Virus record (IMG/VR): IMGVR_UViG_3300034102_001587
Coordinates: 1 to 64,000 of that record
Reading direction: 5' to 3' (one strand)
Length of the DNA: 64,000 nt
From: a virus
Below, piece by piece: positions 28,021 through 38,300 of this stretch; position 1 is the first letter of the stretch; each line of letters starts with the position of its first letter. The position numbers and the translations under genes were made by a program. The notes beneath the pieces are model-generated. The model saw only the letters and a program-made list of their open reading frames with translations, did not search any database and was not told the DNA's origin.

Positions 28021-28049
28021 TATAAGTTTTTGTGGATATAACCTAAATT

Positions 28050-28985
28050 ATGCTATCGGGTAAGAACAAATTAAAAATAATCAATATATTAGACTCCGCA
28101 TTAGGAGTAGGTTCATCCTTAAAGGGAAATGAACAGGCGCATCATTGTCCTTTTTGTAATCACCACAAAAAGAAACTTCAAATAAATTTAGATACACAAA
28201 GATGGCATTGTTGGGTATGTGATTCTAAAGGTAGAAGTATATCATCACTCCTTCGTAAACTGAATGTAGACCTTAGGGATATATCGGTTGTAAAGGATGT
28301 ATATGGTGATGAACCAGAATATGATTCCAAAGAAGAATATGTAGCTAAGTTACAACTACCAAAAGAATTCAAACAATTATACTTCAAACCAAAAGGAATA
28401 AATCCAGTTTATAATCAAGCTTTACACTATTTAAATAAAAGAGGTATCACTCAAGCTGACATCGTAAAGTATAACATCGGATATTGTGAAGATGGTTTAT
28501 ATGGTGGAAGGGTTATTATACCTTCTTACGATGATAATGGTGACCTTAATTACTTTGTAGCTCGTTCTTTCTATGAAGATGAGAAAATGAAGTATAAGAA
28601 CCCACCAATTAGTAGAGATGTGATTGTATTTGATAATATGATTAATTGGGATGAGCCAATCACATTAGTTGAGGGAGTATTTGATTCTTTCTCAGTCAAA
28701 AGAAATGTAATTCCCCTATTGGGTAAATTCTTACTCAGCAAACTCAAAAATAAAATTATGGAAAAGGGTGTTAAGGATGTAACGATTATGTTAGATTCTG
28801 ATGCCGTAGATGATTCTACAAAACATACTGAATGGTTTCAAAAAAATGGAATCAAAGTAAGAAATATTATCCCAACCGATAAGGATGCTGGTGAAATGGG
28901 ATTTCAAAAAGTAAACGAAATATTAAAATCTGCCAAAGAAACTACATGGGATGATTTGGTGATGGCAAAGTTAAATAATATATGA
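28050..28985 (+). CDS. DNA primase (CHC2-type zinc finger plus TOPRIM)
   Basis: 311 residues, slightly shorter than T4 gp61 (about 340). Zinc ligands Cys33/Cys36 (HHCPFCNHH) and Cys54/Cys57 (RWHCWVCDSKG) form the template-recognition domain. The TOPRIM domain has Glu in LVEGVFDS (about residue 207) and the DxD-type IMLDSDAVD (about 246-254). It makes RNA primers for lagging-strand synthesis; a helicase gene is not in the window. First gene behind a host-type promoter, so probably early. Its stop overlaps the start of the Mre11-Rad50 gene by four bases. Confidence 0.85.
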   Translation: MLSGKNKLKIINILDSALGVGSSLKGNEQAHHCPFCNHHKKKLQINLDTQRWHCWVCDSKGRSISSLLRKLNVDLRDISVVKDVYGDEPEYDSKEEYVAKLQLPKEFKQLYFKPKGINPVYNQALHYLNKRGITQADIVKYNIGYCEDGLYGGRVIIPSYDDNGDLNYFVARSFYEDEKMKYKNPPISRDVIVFDNMINWDEPITLVEGVFDSFSVKRNVIPLLGKFLLSKLKNKIMEKGVKDVTIMLDSDAVDDSTKHTEWFQKNGIKVRNIIPTDKDAGEMGFQKVNEILKSAKETTWDDLVMAKLNNI

Positions 28986-31900
28986 GTAAATTAAAAAGGA
29001 TTTATCATATTGCGGATATTCATATTCGTAATGTAAAGAGGCATAAAGAGTTCAGACAAGTATTTGAAAAAATGTTTGAGGAAATCCGTCAAAGAGGAAC
29101 GGAAAACTCACTAATTTATTTAGCAGGTGATATTGCACATGCTAAATTGGAAATGTCACCTGAATTGGTGAAAGAGATTAGTTGGCTATTTACCGAATGT
29201 ACAAAACATTGTCCAACAATTCTTATTGCTGGTAATCACGATTGTAATATGAATAACTCTGACCGTTTGGATGTATTAACTCCAATCGTAGAGGCTTTGA
29301 ATTTAGAAAACTTTTGGTATTTAAAAGATACACAAATTTGGAAATATAGACAATGTGAATTCGCAGTGTTTAGTATTTTTGATAATAAAGATAATTGGCC
29401 ACAATCATACAGTTTAACGGCTGAAACAAAAATTGCACTATTCCACGGACCTGTGGACCATTCTGAAACTGATATAGGTTATGTAGTATCATCTCGACAT
29501 TTCACAACTGATATGTTTGATGGTTACGATTTAGCCCTTTTAGGTGACATCCACAAAAGACAAGAACTCAAATCGCCAAGAGGTTGTAGGTGTGTTTACG
29601 CAGGTTCGTTGGTGCAGCAAAACTTTGGAGAAACTTTGGACAAGCATGGTTTCTTAGTTTGGGATTTAGATACATTAACATATGAAGAAGTTGATATACA
29701 AAACGATTATGGTTATTACACCATGGATATTATCGCAGGAGTTGTTCCTGACGTTACTGATTTACCTACTCATCCTAGGCTTAGGGTAAGATTTTCTGAT
29801 ACTGATGCGGTAGATACTAAAAAAGCAATCACCGAAATTAAGGTGAAGTATGGTGTAGAAGATTTTACAACAATTAGGACTGATTCGTTGGCAAAGAAAA
29901 AGACTGGTGATAGGGATAATCAATTGGAGTTGGAAGATATTACGGATGTGACTTATCAAAACTCCTTAATTACGGATTATATACAAAGAATGATGCCATT
30001 CGCAACTGCGGATGATATAGCAGGAATACAATCGCTAAATAAGGACATCAATAATAGAATAGAGATGGATGAACTTACTAGAAACGTACAATGGAAGCCG
30101 GTAAGATTTGAATTCTCTAATATGTTCAGTTATGGTGAGGATAATGTAATCAATTTTGATAAAGTAAATGGACTGATGGGATTATTCGCACCCAATGCAA
30201 GCGGAAAATCATCTCTATTTGATGCAATCTCATTTTGCTTGTTTGACAAATGTAGCAGAGCATTTAAGGCAGCTAATATTATGAACAATAGGAAATCAGA
30301 CTTCCATTGCCAACTACATTTTCAGGTTGAAGGTATAGATTATCACATAAGGAGAGAAGCCCGAACAATTAATAAAGGAAGAAATGTTAAAGTAGATGTT
30401 CAATTCTGGAGAACCAATGGTGGGGAAAAGGAATCCCTTAATGGGACAGAGAGAAGGGATACTAACTCCGTTATAGAACAATACGTTGGAAGATATGAGG
30501 ATTTCGTAATGACTGCTCTATCACTACAAGGTAACAATGCACTATTCATTGATAAATCACAATCGGAAAGGAAAGACCTTCTTGCGCAGTTTATGGGCTT
30601 GGATATATTTGATAAGCTGTACGCAACTGCTAGTGAAGACATTAAGGAAGTGGCGGCACTAATCAGAAATTTCAAAAGGACAGATTTTACGACTGAATTA
30701 GCCCAAAAGGAAACCGACTTAACCGAAACTCAAAAAGAATTAGACAGTTTACAATCTGAATATAAACAATTAGAAAAACTTAAAGAAGAAAACCAAAACG
30801 CAATTTCTGATTTAAAGGAATCCCTAACACCAATTGATTCTAAGTTAGACCTTATACAATTGGAAAAATCTAAAAAGAAGATTGATAGTGATATTGAGAA
30901 TAATGAATCACTTATAGAAACTAAAAAGAATAATATTGAAAGTTATTTTGAAGTTCTTACCGAAGCATCGCAATCAATATCACAATACGATACAGTAAAT
31001 GGTTTACCTATTAATGAAGCTAAGAAAGAATGGGATTTGGCAAAAGGTAAATTAGCAGATGTTCAACAACAAATAGATAAGTTGGAAGGACAATACGAAT
31101 CTAATTTGGAAAAACTTAAACATTTGGAACAACATGAGTATGACCCAAATTGTAAGTTTTGCATGAATAATGTATTCGTTAAAGATGCTATCGCAACAAA
31201 AGAAATTGTTAAAACACAAGAAAGACAATTGGAAACTTTGAATATAGCACATCATGCTTTAATCAAAGCAACTGAACCATTTTCTGAAGTAGAATATGTT
31301 TGGGAAAAATTAGTTGAACTACGAAACAAATATCAAAAGGGCGAAATCCTTAAACAAAAAGGAGAAGCCGAATTGAGTGGATTGAAAACCGCTCATCAAC
31401 TTTTAGAAAATCAATTAGATGGAGTTAAAACTGATATAGAACGATACCATGCAAACGAAGCAACAATTCGTAAGAACAATGAATTGAATGAAGAAATTAA
31501 AGGATTGGAAATTCGTAAGAAAAACATAGATAAGGAACTTTCAGATATTAATAGACAGATTCTTCAAAAAACTGGCGCAATTGGTTCTATACAATCATTT
31601 ATAGACTCCACTAAAGCTAAGATGGATGAAGTAAAACAATTGGAAAATAAGAATACTCTTTACACTTACTATTTAGATGCTGTTAAGAAAGATGGTGTAC
31701 CATATGAACTTATTTCCAAAGCAATGCCTGTAATTGAATCCGAAGTGAATAACATATTAGCACAGGTTGTTGATTTCTCACTTTCAATGGATACTGATGG
31801 TAAGAACATTAACGCTAAAATCGTTTACGAAGACCAGGAGTGGGCTCTGGAGATGTGTAGTGGTATGGAGAAGTTCATATCGGGATTAGCGATTAGAGTG

Positions 31901-32128
31901 GCTCTAATTAACATATGCGGCCTTCCTAGACCTAACTTCTTAGTTATTGATGAAGGGTTTGGAACTTTGGATGCGGATAACCTATCTTCACTCTTTATGA
32001 TGATGCAATATCTGAAAACCCAATTCGATTTTATTTGGATGATTTCTCACTTAGAACAAATGAGAGATATTGTTGATGGACTAATTGAAATTAAGAAAGA
32101 TAATGGGTTCTCTAAGATTAACTTTTAG
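28982..32128 (+). CDS. Single-chain Mre11-Rad50 (gp47-gp46/SbcD-SbcC) fusion nuclease-ATPase
   Basis: 1048 residues. Residues 1-~340 are an Mre11/SbcD/gp47-type metallophosphoesterase: Asp12/His14 (IADIHIR), Asp50 (LAGDIAHAK), GNHD at 84-87, FHGPVDH and LGDIHKRQ near 158-198. The Rad50/SbcC/gp46 part begins near 370, with Walker A APNASGKSS (403-411), a long coiled coil with zinc hook C724-x-x-C727 (PNCKFCMNN), signature CSGMEKFISGLAIRVAL (about 958) and Walker B LVIDEGFGTLDADN (about 986-1000). T4 encodes two genes; here one unbroken frame covers both. The first Walker A glycine is alanine, which is unusual. The role is DNA-end resection for recombination-dependent replication. Confidence 0.9.
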   Translation: MSKLKRIYHIADIHIRNVKRHKEFRQVFEKMFEEIRQRGTENSLIYLAGDIAHAKLEMSPELVKEISWLFTECTKHCPTILIAGNHDCNMNNSDRLDVLTPIVEALNLENFWYLKDTQIWKYRQCEFAVFSIFDNKDNWPQSYSLTAETKIALFHGPVDHSETDIGYVVSSRHFTTDMFDGYDLALLGDIHKRQELKSPRGCRCVYAGSLVQQNFGETLDKHGFLVWDLDTLTYEEVDIQNDYGYYTMDIIAGVVPDVTDLPTHPRLRVRFSDTDAVDTKKAITEIKVKYGVEDFTTIRTDSLAKKKTGDRDNQLELEDITDVTYQNSLITDYIQRMMPFATADDIAGIQSLNKDINNRIEMDELTRNVQWKPVRFEFSNMFSYGEDNVINFDKVNGLMGLFAPNASGKSSLFDAISFCLFDKCSRAFKAANIMNNRKSDFHCQLHFQVEGIDYHIRREARTINKGRNVKVDVQFWRTNGGEKESLNGTERRDTNSVIEQYVGRYEDFVMTALSLQGNNALFIDKSQSERKDLLAQFMGLDIFDKLYATASEDIKEVAALIRNFKRTDFTTELAQKETDLTETQKELDSLQSEYKQLEKLKEENQNAISDLKESLTPIDSKLDLIQLEKSKKKIDSDIENNESLIETKKNNIESYFEVLTEASQSISQYDTVNGLPINEAKKEWDLAKGKLADVQQQIDKLEGQYESNLEKLKHLEQHEYDPNCKFCMNNVFVKDAIATKEIVKTQERQLETLNIAHHALIKATEPFSEVEYVWEKLVELRNKYQKGEILKQKGEAELSGLKTAHQLLENQLDGVKTDIERYHANEATIRKNNELNEEIKGLEIRKKNIDKELSDINRQILQKTGAIGSIQSFIDSTKAKMDEVKQLENKNTLYTYYLDAVKKDGVPYELISKAMPVIESEVNNILAQVVDFSLSMDTDGKNINAKIVYEDQEWALEMCSGMEKFISGLAIRVALINICGLPRPNFLVIDEGFGTLDADNLSSLFMMMQYLKTQFDFIWMISHLEQMRDIVDGLIEIKKDNGFSKINF

Positions 32129-32294
32129 AATTAACAGGTAATATATTTTTAGGTGGGGTCTTTTTAACAGATTCCACCTTTTCTTTTATAAGAGATTCCA
32201 CCAATCCATTAATTTTGTAACCTTTCTCTTTACAAAAATCCTTCAGTACTTGATGAATTTCGGCATCAATTTGAATCATTGCGTATTTTTTCAT
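32118..32294 (-). CDS. Small ribbon-helix-helix-like DNA-binding protein
   Basis: 58 residues read on the minus strand from ATG at 32294 to TAA at 32118. It begins MKKYAMIQIDAEIHQVLKDF, continues CKEKGYKINGLVESLIKEKV and ends in a basic tail. One beta strand (YAMIQID) followed by two helices is the Arc/MetJ/CopG-type ribbon-helix-helix pattern. It is the only minus-strand gene I support, and its 3' end overlaps the stop of the Mre11-Rad50 gene by 11 bases. Upstream of its start are two copies of TTCTTTAG on the + strand (32299-32306, 32309-32316), a possible self-operator. It could be the repressor acting on the palindromes at 27992 and 40788, but that is inference. Confidence 0.6.
   Translation of the reverse strand: MKKYAMIQIDAEIHQVLKDFCKEKGYKINGLVESLIKEKVESVKKTPPKNILPVNSKS
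32151..32190 (+). terminator. Possible weak terminator after Mre11-Rad50
   Basis: AGGTGG (32151-32156) can pair with CCACCT (32174-32179) across a 17-base loop, followed by TTTCTTTT. It lies inside the minus-strand gene. The long loop makes this a weak call. Confidence 0.25.
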
Positions 32295-32355
32295 AAACTT
32301 CTTTAGTTTTCTTTAGAATTCTATATATATAATTATAGGAATAAAAAATAATCGA

Positions 32356-32364
32356 ATATTTATT
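32356..32364 (+). promoter_or_regulatory. Late-promoter motif variant ATATTTATT
   Basis: 21 bases before the fibre ATG at 32386; last base differs from the main form. Confidence 0.5.
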
Positions 32365-32385
32365 TTTGTAATTAACAAACTCTAA

Positions 32386-35300
32386 ATGGCGAGAATAAAA
32401 AAATACGCAGAAGTTTTAACTCAACCATTAACATCTTTTCAAACTTTTTTAGTTGATACGAATCCAAATTCAACTTATTTTAGAATAACTGAGTTTAAGG
32501 ATACGTTTACTGGTGGTAAAAATGGATTCCTAATAGAAGGGTCTCAACACCTTAAAGAATCAACTGAAATAAAGATTCAAATATTAGATGTAAATGGTGA
32601 CCCGATTTATTATGAGCCTGGCAATGGTGTGCCCGAATATTATGAAGGTGTATCAAAACTTGTAGCCGTTTATGTTTACGAAGATACTCCTATTGGTGAA
32701 GCAAAAATAACTGTTTTAGGGGAGTTAAAAACTTATTTAGATGAGGGTGGTGTAGTAAGGGATGTTCCTGATGAGTGGAAAAGTGTATATAATGTAAAAT
32801 GGGAAAAAACTTTTAAAGTTAATAAATTAATTTCTAATGAAGATAAGGTAAGATTTTATAGAAGACCGGAAGTAACAATAAATGAAATAGTTAAACCAAT
32901 ATTTTCAAACATCGTTAGGCAGGTCACCCAAACGGGTTTTATAAATGGTATTCCACAAATCCCAGCGGAAGGTGAAAGTGTGTCTGGTTATACATTACCA
33001 ACATCATATCTTTTAACAACCCTAAATGATTCATTTTGGACAGGTTCTGTTACAAACAATTATATCACACTCACAAATAAGGGTGTAAGTTTATTAGCGG
33101 ATGATGTTGTTAGTGATAGAGATTTAACAGTATCAACTCCATATAATGAAAATGGTATTGTAAAAACATTAATAGCAGAACCTTATTCTGTAACATTTAA
33201 TTACATTGAAGGTAATGATAATTTAAAAACAGCATTAACTGGTTCATTCGCTAAAATTAATATAACCGATTTAACAACATTTGTAGGAGATTGTGCAAGA
33301 GTAAAAATATATAGAAGGTCACAATCAGATTTATCGGATTATCAATTTGTACAAGAAATACAATTAGAATCAAATGAATTACTTAAAGATTTAGAATCAA
33401 ATTCAAAAAATGAAGAATATTACGGTAGTTTTGACCAATTTAATTATAAAAATTATTGGATAACTTCTTCAAATAATTTAGTAACATCATTTAATCAAAA
33501 TTTCTTATATAACTCTGTTAAGTTAAACAGTTTAATTTCTGGAGAAAGGTTTGCAACAACAAAATCTTTAGATGTAAGAGAAAATACTGAATATACTCTT
33601 ACTTTTAATACTAGAAAAGATGCGGTAGGAAGTGCTAACCATTATATAAAAGCATATTTGAGCGGTTCTAGACTAAGTACATACAATAACGTAACTAGTA
33701 CAATTCAAATTGAGCAGCCAATCGTAACGATAACTTCTGATAGTAGTGTGTTACAAAAATCAAATGTAGTAGCTAACTTTAAAGCAGAAGATATTAATAA
33801 TACTAGATTATATTTTGAAACTGAGGGTAGTGATTGGTATATATCCGATGTTAGTTTAAGAGCATCTCAAGAAACATCTTTTAGTCCTGATGAAATAACA
33901 TTCATACAACCAATACCAAGGACTTTACCTAGAGAAACATTTGATTTTAGGTTTCAATTTTACGATATAAATAACAATTATATCCCTGTTTTGGTAGAAG
34001 AAACAAAAACATTTGATGGCGGTAATTTAAATGTAATTAATAAAGATTTACAATTAGTACCATCATCGCTTTATTTTCAATTTGATTCTGGTTCTGGTAA
34101 TGGCAACCCGTTACCACCAACAACAGTTTATATTGATGTAATTAAAAACTATCTAACGGGTTCGGTAAATTTTACATCACGTTCTTTTGATTTTGCAAAT
34201 AACGAATTGTTCAATACCGATTATGTTGGAGTTGGTTCACAATATCCAGGTTTATTATTGGATAGGAATTTGGATACAGTAAGATTAACCGTAGAAAACT
34301 TTACAGGTTCCAGAGCAGATAAATTAGTTCAATATATAGAATTTACTGGTGAATGTGAAGGTGTAACTGATTCAATTATTATTACAAGAGTTTTAGATGG
34401 TAAGGGTGGAGTTAATCATTTCATTAGACCTTATAGAGGAACTCAAATTAGAAATAGTAGTACTGCATCTTTAGAAATTCAAGCGGTAAGAATTGATGGT
34501 ATTAATGAAATTAATCTTTATAGTGGTGCTCAAGATGGTTGGGGAAATATACAACTACACGTTTTATCAGCATCTCTTAATCCAGCAACTGAACCTGAAA
34601 AATTTATTCCTTTATCATTGGCATCATCAAGCAAATATATCAGAGGAATAATAACTGGTTCGTTGGGTTCTAAAGAAATTAACTATAATGCAGTATTTGA
34701 TAGAGATTCAATAGATTTTAGGAGAATTATTTATTTAATGCCATCATCATCTGCAGCAGCTTCACCGGCATATGCAGTATCTGGTTCGGTTTTAGCATCT
34801 ATTATTTTAGAAGATTTGCAAGATGGTTTGGATACACCAAGTATAGTATTTAATGCTGATACATTTGCTATAAATCCAAGAAATGAAATAAATTTTAGAC
34901 CATCATTTGCATTTGCTACGGCTTCATTTTTTGAAAGAGGAACAACCAACGCAATAACAGCATCGTTTAGGGTATTCCCTTCGATGTCAATTAATAAAGA
35001 TTATGTTCCTGAATATTGGTTTTATTATACAACACAAAGTGCAGATAAAACTATTTCCGTAATAGCAAGAGATGAAAATAAAAATGTAATTGATTCATTA
35101 CCACTAAATTCATATATAGGGCAATCTAATAAGCAAAGTAAAAATTTAACAATTACATTTACATATACTGAACCTTGGACTTCTGCATCTATAAGTTTAG
35201 ATAAAACATTCACTATTATACCAGAAGGTAAGCCGGGAGATGAAACAATTATTTTTGAAGTAACTCCTGCATTGGTATCTCTTAATGCAACAGCAGAAGG

Positions 35301-38300
35301 TTTTGTAAATAGTTATTCATCATCAGTAACACAAATAAGATTAAAACAAGGCTCTAGGTATCTTAATTTTACAGCAAGTAAAGGTGAAGGAACTTTCTTT
35401 ATTGTTTCAGGCAGTATAACTGGTTCTAATATTATACCTGGTAAAATTATAAACCCAATACCACCGGGCTTTAATGCAAATTACACAGGTTCTTTGTTTA
35501 TAGGCGCAGCTAGTGGTATGAACAATTTAAGTGGTAGTGTTACATATAATCTTGAAATACAACCATTTTATACATCATCAATTTATACGGGAAGTGTAGT
35601 TCAACAATTTACAAAAATATTAGATGGTACACCACAATTAGAAGTATCATTAACACCCGAATCCGTTGTTTTAAATGCTGATGAAAACGGAGTTGTATCA
35701 AATTATGCATCATCTAATACTACATTACGAATTAAAGAAGGAAATAAATATTTACTTTATAATTCTTGGTCTTATCAACCTGGTACATTCTATGTTGATA
35801 ATTTTGAACAAACTAATGTATTTACGGCATCATTAACAGCATCATTTAATGGTGATAGGGCATTAATAAGATTTCACAATTTTAATCAAGGACCAAGAAC
35901 AGGTAGTGTAACATATAATATAATTGCATATCCATATTCACTAGGACCTGGTCATCAATATACTTCATCGGTAATAAATAAAGTTCAAAACTTTACTAAA
36001 CTATTAGATGGCGCGGATTCAAGAGGAGTAACATTATCAGCAACTTCAAATTTTGTAAGTTTTGATAGTGATGGTGTTGTAGTATCACCAGCGGGAGATA
36101 TAGAATTAACGGCAACAGTTACCAACTTTACCGGTTCAGCTTATTATCAATTTTTAAAAGATAATGTAGCATATACACCAATACAAGCATCAAACATAGC
36201 AACAATAGCTTCTGGTGACTCTGTTGCACCAGGCGAAACCGCACTATGGGTAGTACAAGTTAGAGATGGTAACATAAGTTCAACACAACCAATTACAGCA
36301 CAAGCATCATTAACACTTACAGGTTTACAACAAGGTGTTCCATCATATAACGCAACTTTAACTAATGATAACGTTTCTATTATTTATAGAGTTTCTGGTG
36401 AAGTTGAATTGGGTGGAACTGGAACAACTATAAATGCAACAAAAGGAATAACACAATTAACTCATGCTAACCCATTTGGTCCACAAACTTTAGATATATT
36501 TTCAAATGAAATTGGTTCGTTGGGAGAATATCAAGTAACTATACATTCAAAATCAGCTTATTTAGGATTAGCTGGTGGGTTGGTATCTCAAAGTGTTTTA
36601 CCAATTGTTGCTGGTAGAGCTGTAATTGGTGATTTGGTATCTTGGACAACCGCTGATTCAAATCCAATTGGGTCTGTTGTTTATAGAATTGATTTTGAAA
36701 ATGGAAAGGGAGTAGCATTTAAAACCCAATCATTCTCTGTTCAATTTGAAGGTGAAACTGGACCTGGTATTGTAATGAGAGGTCAATATAGTGAATATGA
36801 AGATTATATTGGTTCGTATGAAACAGTAAATTATCGTAGAGATGCAATTATTTGGCCTGACCCATCTGGTAGTAATAATACAACTCACTATTTTGCAGCA
36901 CTAAGTGGAAGTGGGCCTACAACTTATGTAAACCCAACAACATCTGATTATTATGTTGGAGCAACACCACCGGGTGGATATGTATTAATTGGACATCAAT
37001 ACCCACCTGCTGTTGGTAATAGTAACGATTATTGGCAGTATTTGGGTGAGCAAGATTTCTTTGTAGCAGCTAAAATTGCTATATTTGAAGAATCTTATGT
37101 TAAGAATTCAATTAACGTAGGTACTTATAACAATACTTCTAAATTTGCTAATATAGTAATAGCAGGTGGTAGACCTGACCCATATATTTCAATTGGTCAG
37201 CATGGTACTGTAGGTACTGCGGGCACATCTGGTACAACATATAACCCATCAACTTCCGGCGCATCTGGTACATCTGGAACTGGTATTATTGGATTTAATA
37301 GACCTGGTATATTTTTAGGAATGTACGAAGATGGTGTCAATGGTACAACAGGAAGATTTTCAATTAAAGAATATGGTGGTAGTGGTAAGGGATTATTTTG
37401 GGATGGTGGTACTTTGACTATTGTTGGTTCAATAAAACAATCATCCCCTGGCGTAAACGAAGGACGTTTAATGGGAGCTTGGGCTGATGCAACTGTTTAC
37501 TACACAAACGATATTGTTACATATGGTGGAAATACATGGACAGCAAACTCTAACCACACATCTACAAATAATACAAATGTAGGAACAGGTTATCCTGGTT
37601 CCGGTCCTTGGACTATTGCACCAATAGCAGCTAAGTTACTTAGATTAGAAGCATCTGCTCAAGTATTTGTTGAAACAAAGAGTGGTTCGCTTTCTCCAAA
37701 TTATATTGAATTAACTTCAAACAAACAAAATATTTCCGCAACAACGAATTGGACTACAACACCATCCGTAACATTATTTGATTCTGCAACGGGTGGAAGT
37801 ACAACAACAAGCGGAAATATTGTTTATTTAAGAACGGGTTCTTTTGGTACAAATACTTTGGTTGAAATTAGTGCAACAGCGGATTCAATAACTGATACTG
37901 TTTCAATAGCAAGGGTTAAAGAAGGAAGTGATGCATTAACCGTAATAGTAACAAATGAATCTCATACTTTACCAGCAGCAAATGATGGAACTGTTTCATC
38001 TTATGCTGGAAGTGGTACTGATATATACATTTATGAAGGTGCAACTCAATTGGATTATGATGGGGTTGGTACTTCACCGGGTAAATGGGCAGTATCCTCA
38101 TCTGTTACCAATATTACAGCCGGATCTGTAACCGATGGTGGTAACTATGCAGTAGTTGGTAATCATTCCAATATGACAGCTGATTTGGCAAGTATTAATT
38201 ATACATTATCCGGTAAGAAAATAAATGGAGATTTGTTTTCTTTAAGTAGAGTTCAATCTTTTTCAAAATCCAAACAAGGAGCAGCGGGAGCAGCTGGTGA

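Noticed and set aside
32169-32202. Direct repeat AGATTCCACC (two copies)
   Set aside because: Lies inside the RHH gene and encodes the repeated Val-Glu-Ser; explained by coding.
37201-37290. Short G-T-S repeats as a possible tandem-repeat or CRISPR-like element
   Set aside because: They are in frame in the fibre gene and encode collagen-like GTSG; no spacers or regular direct repeats.
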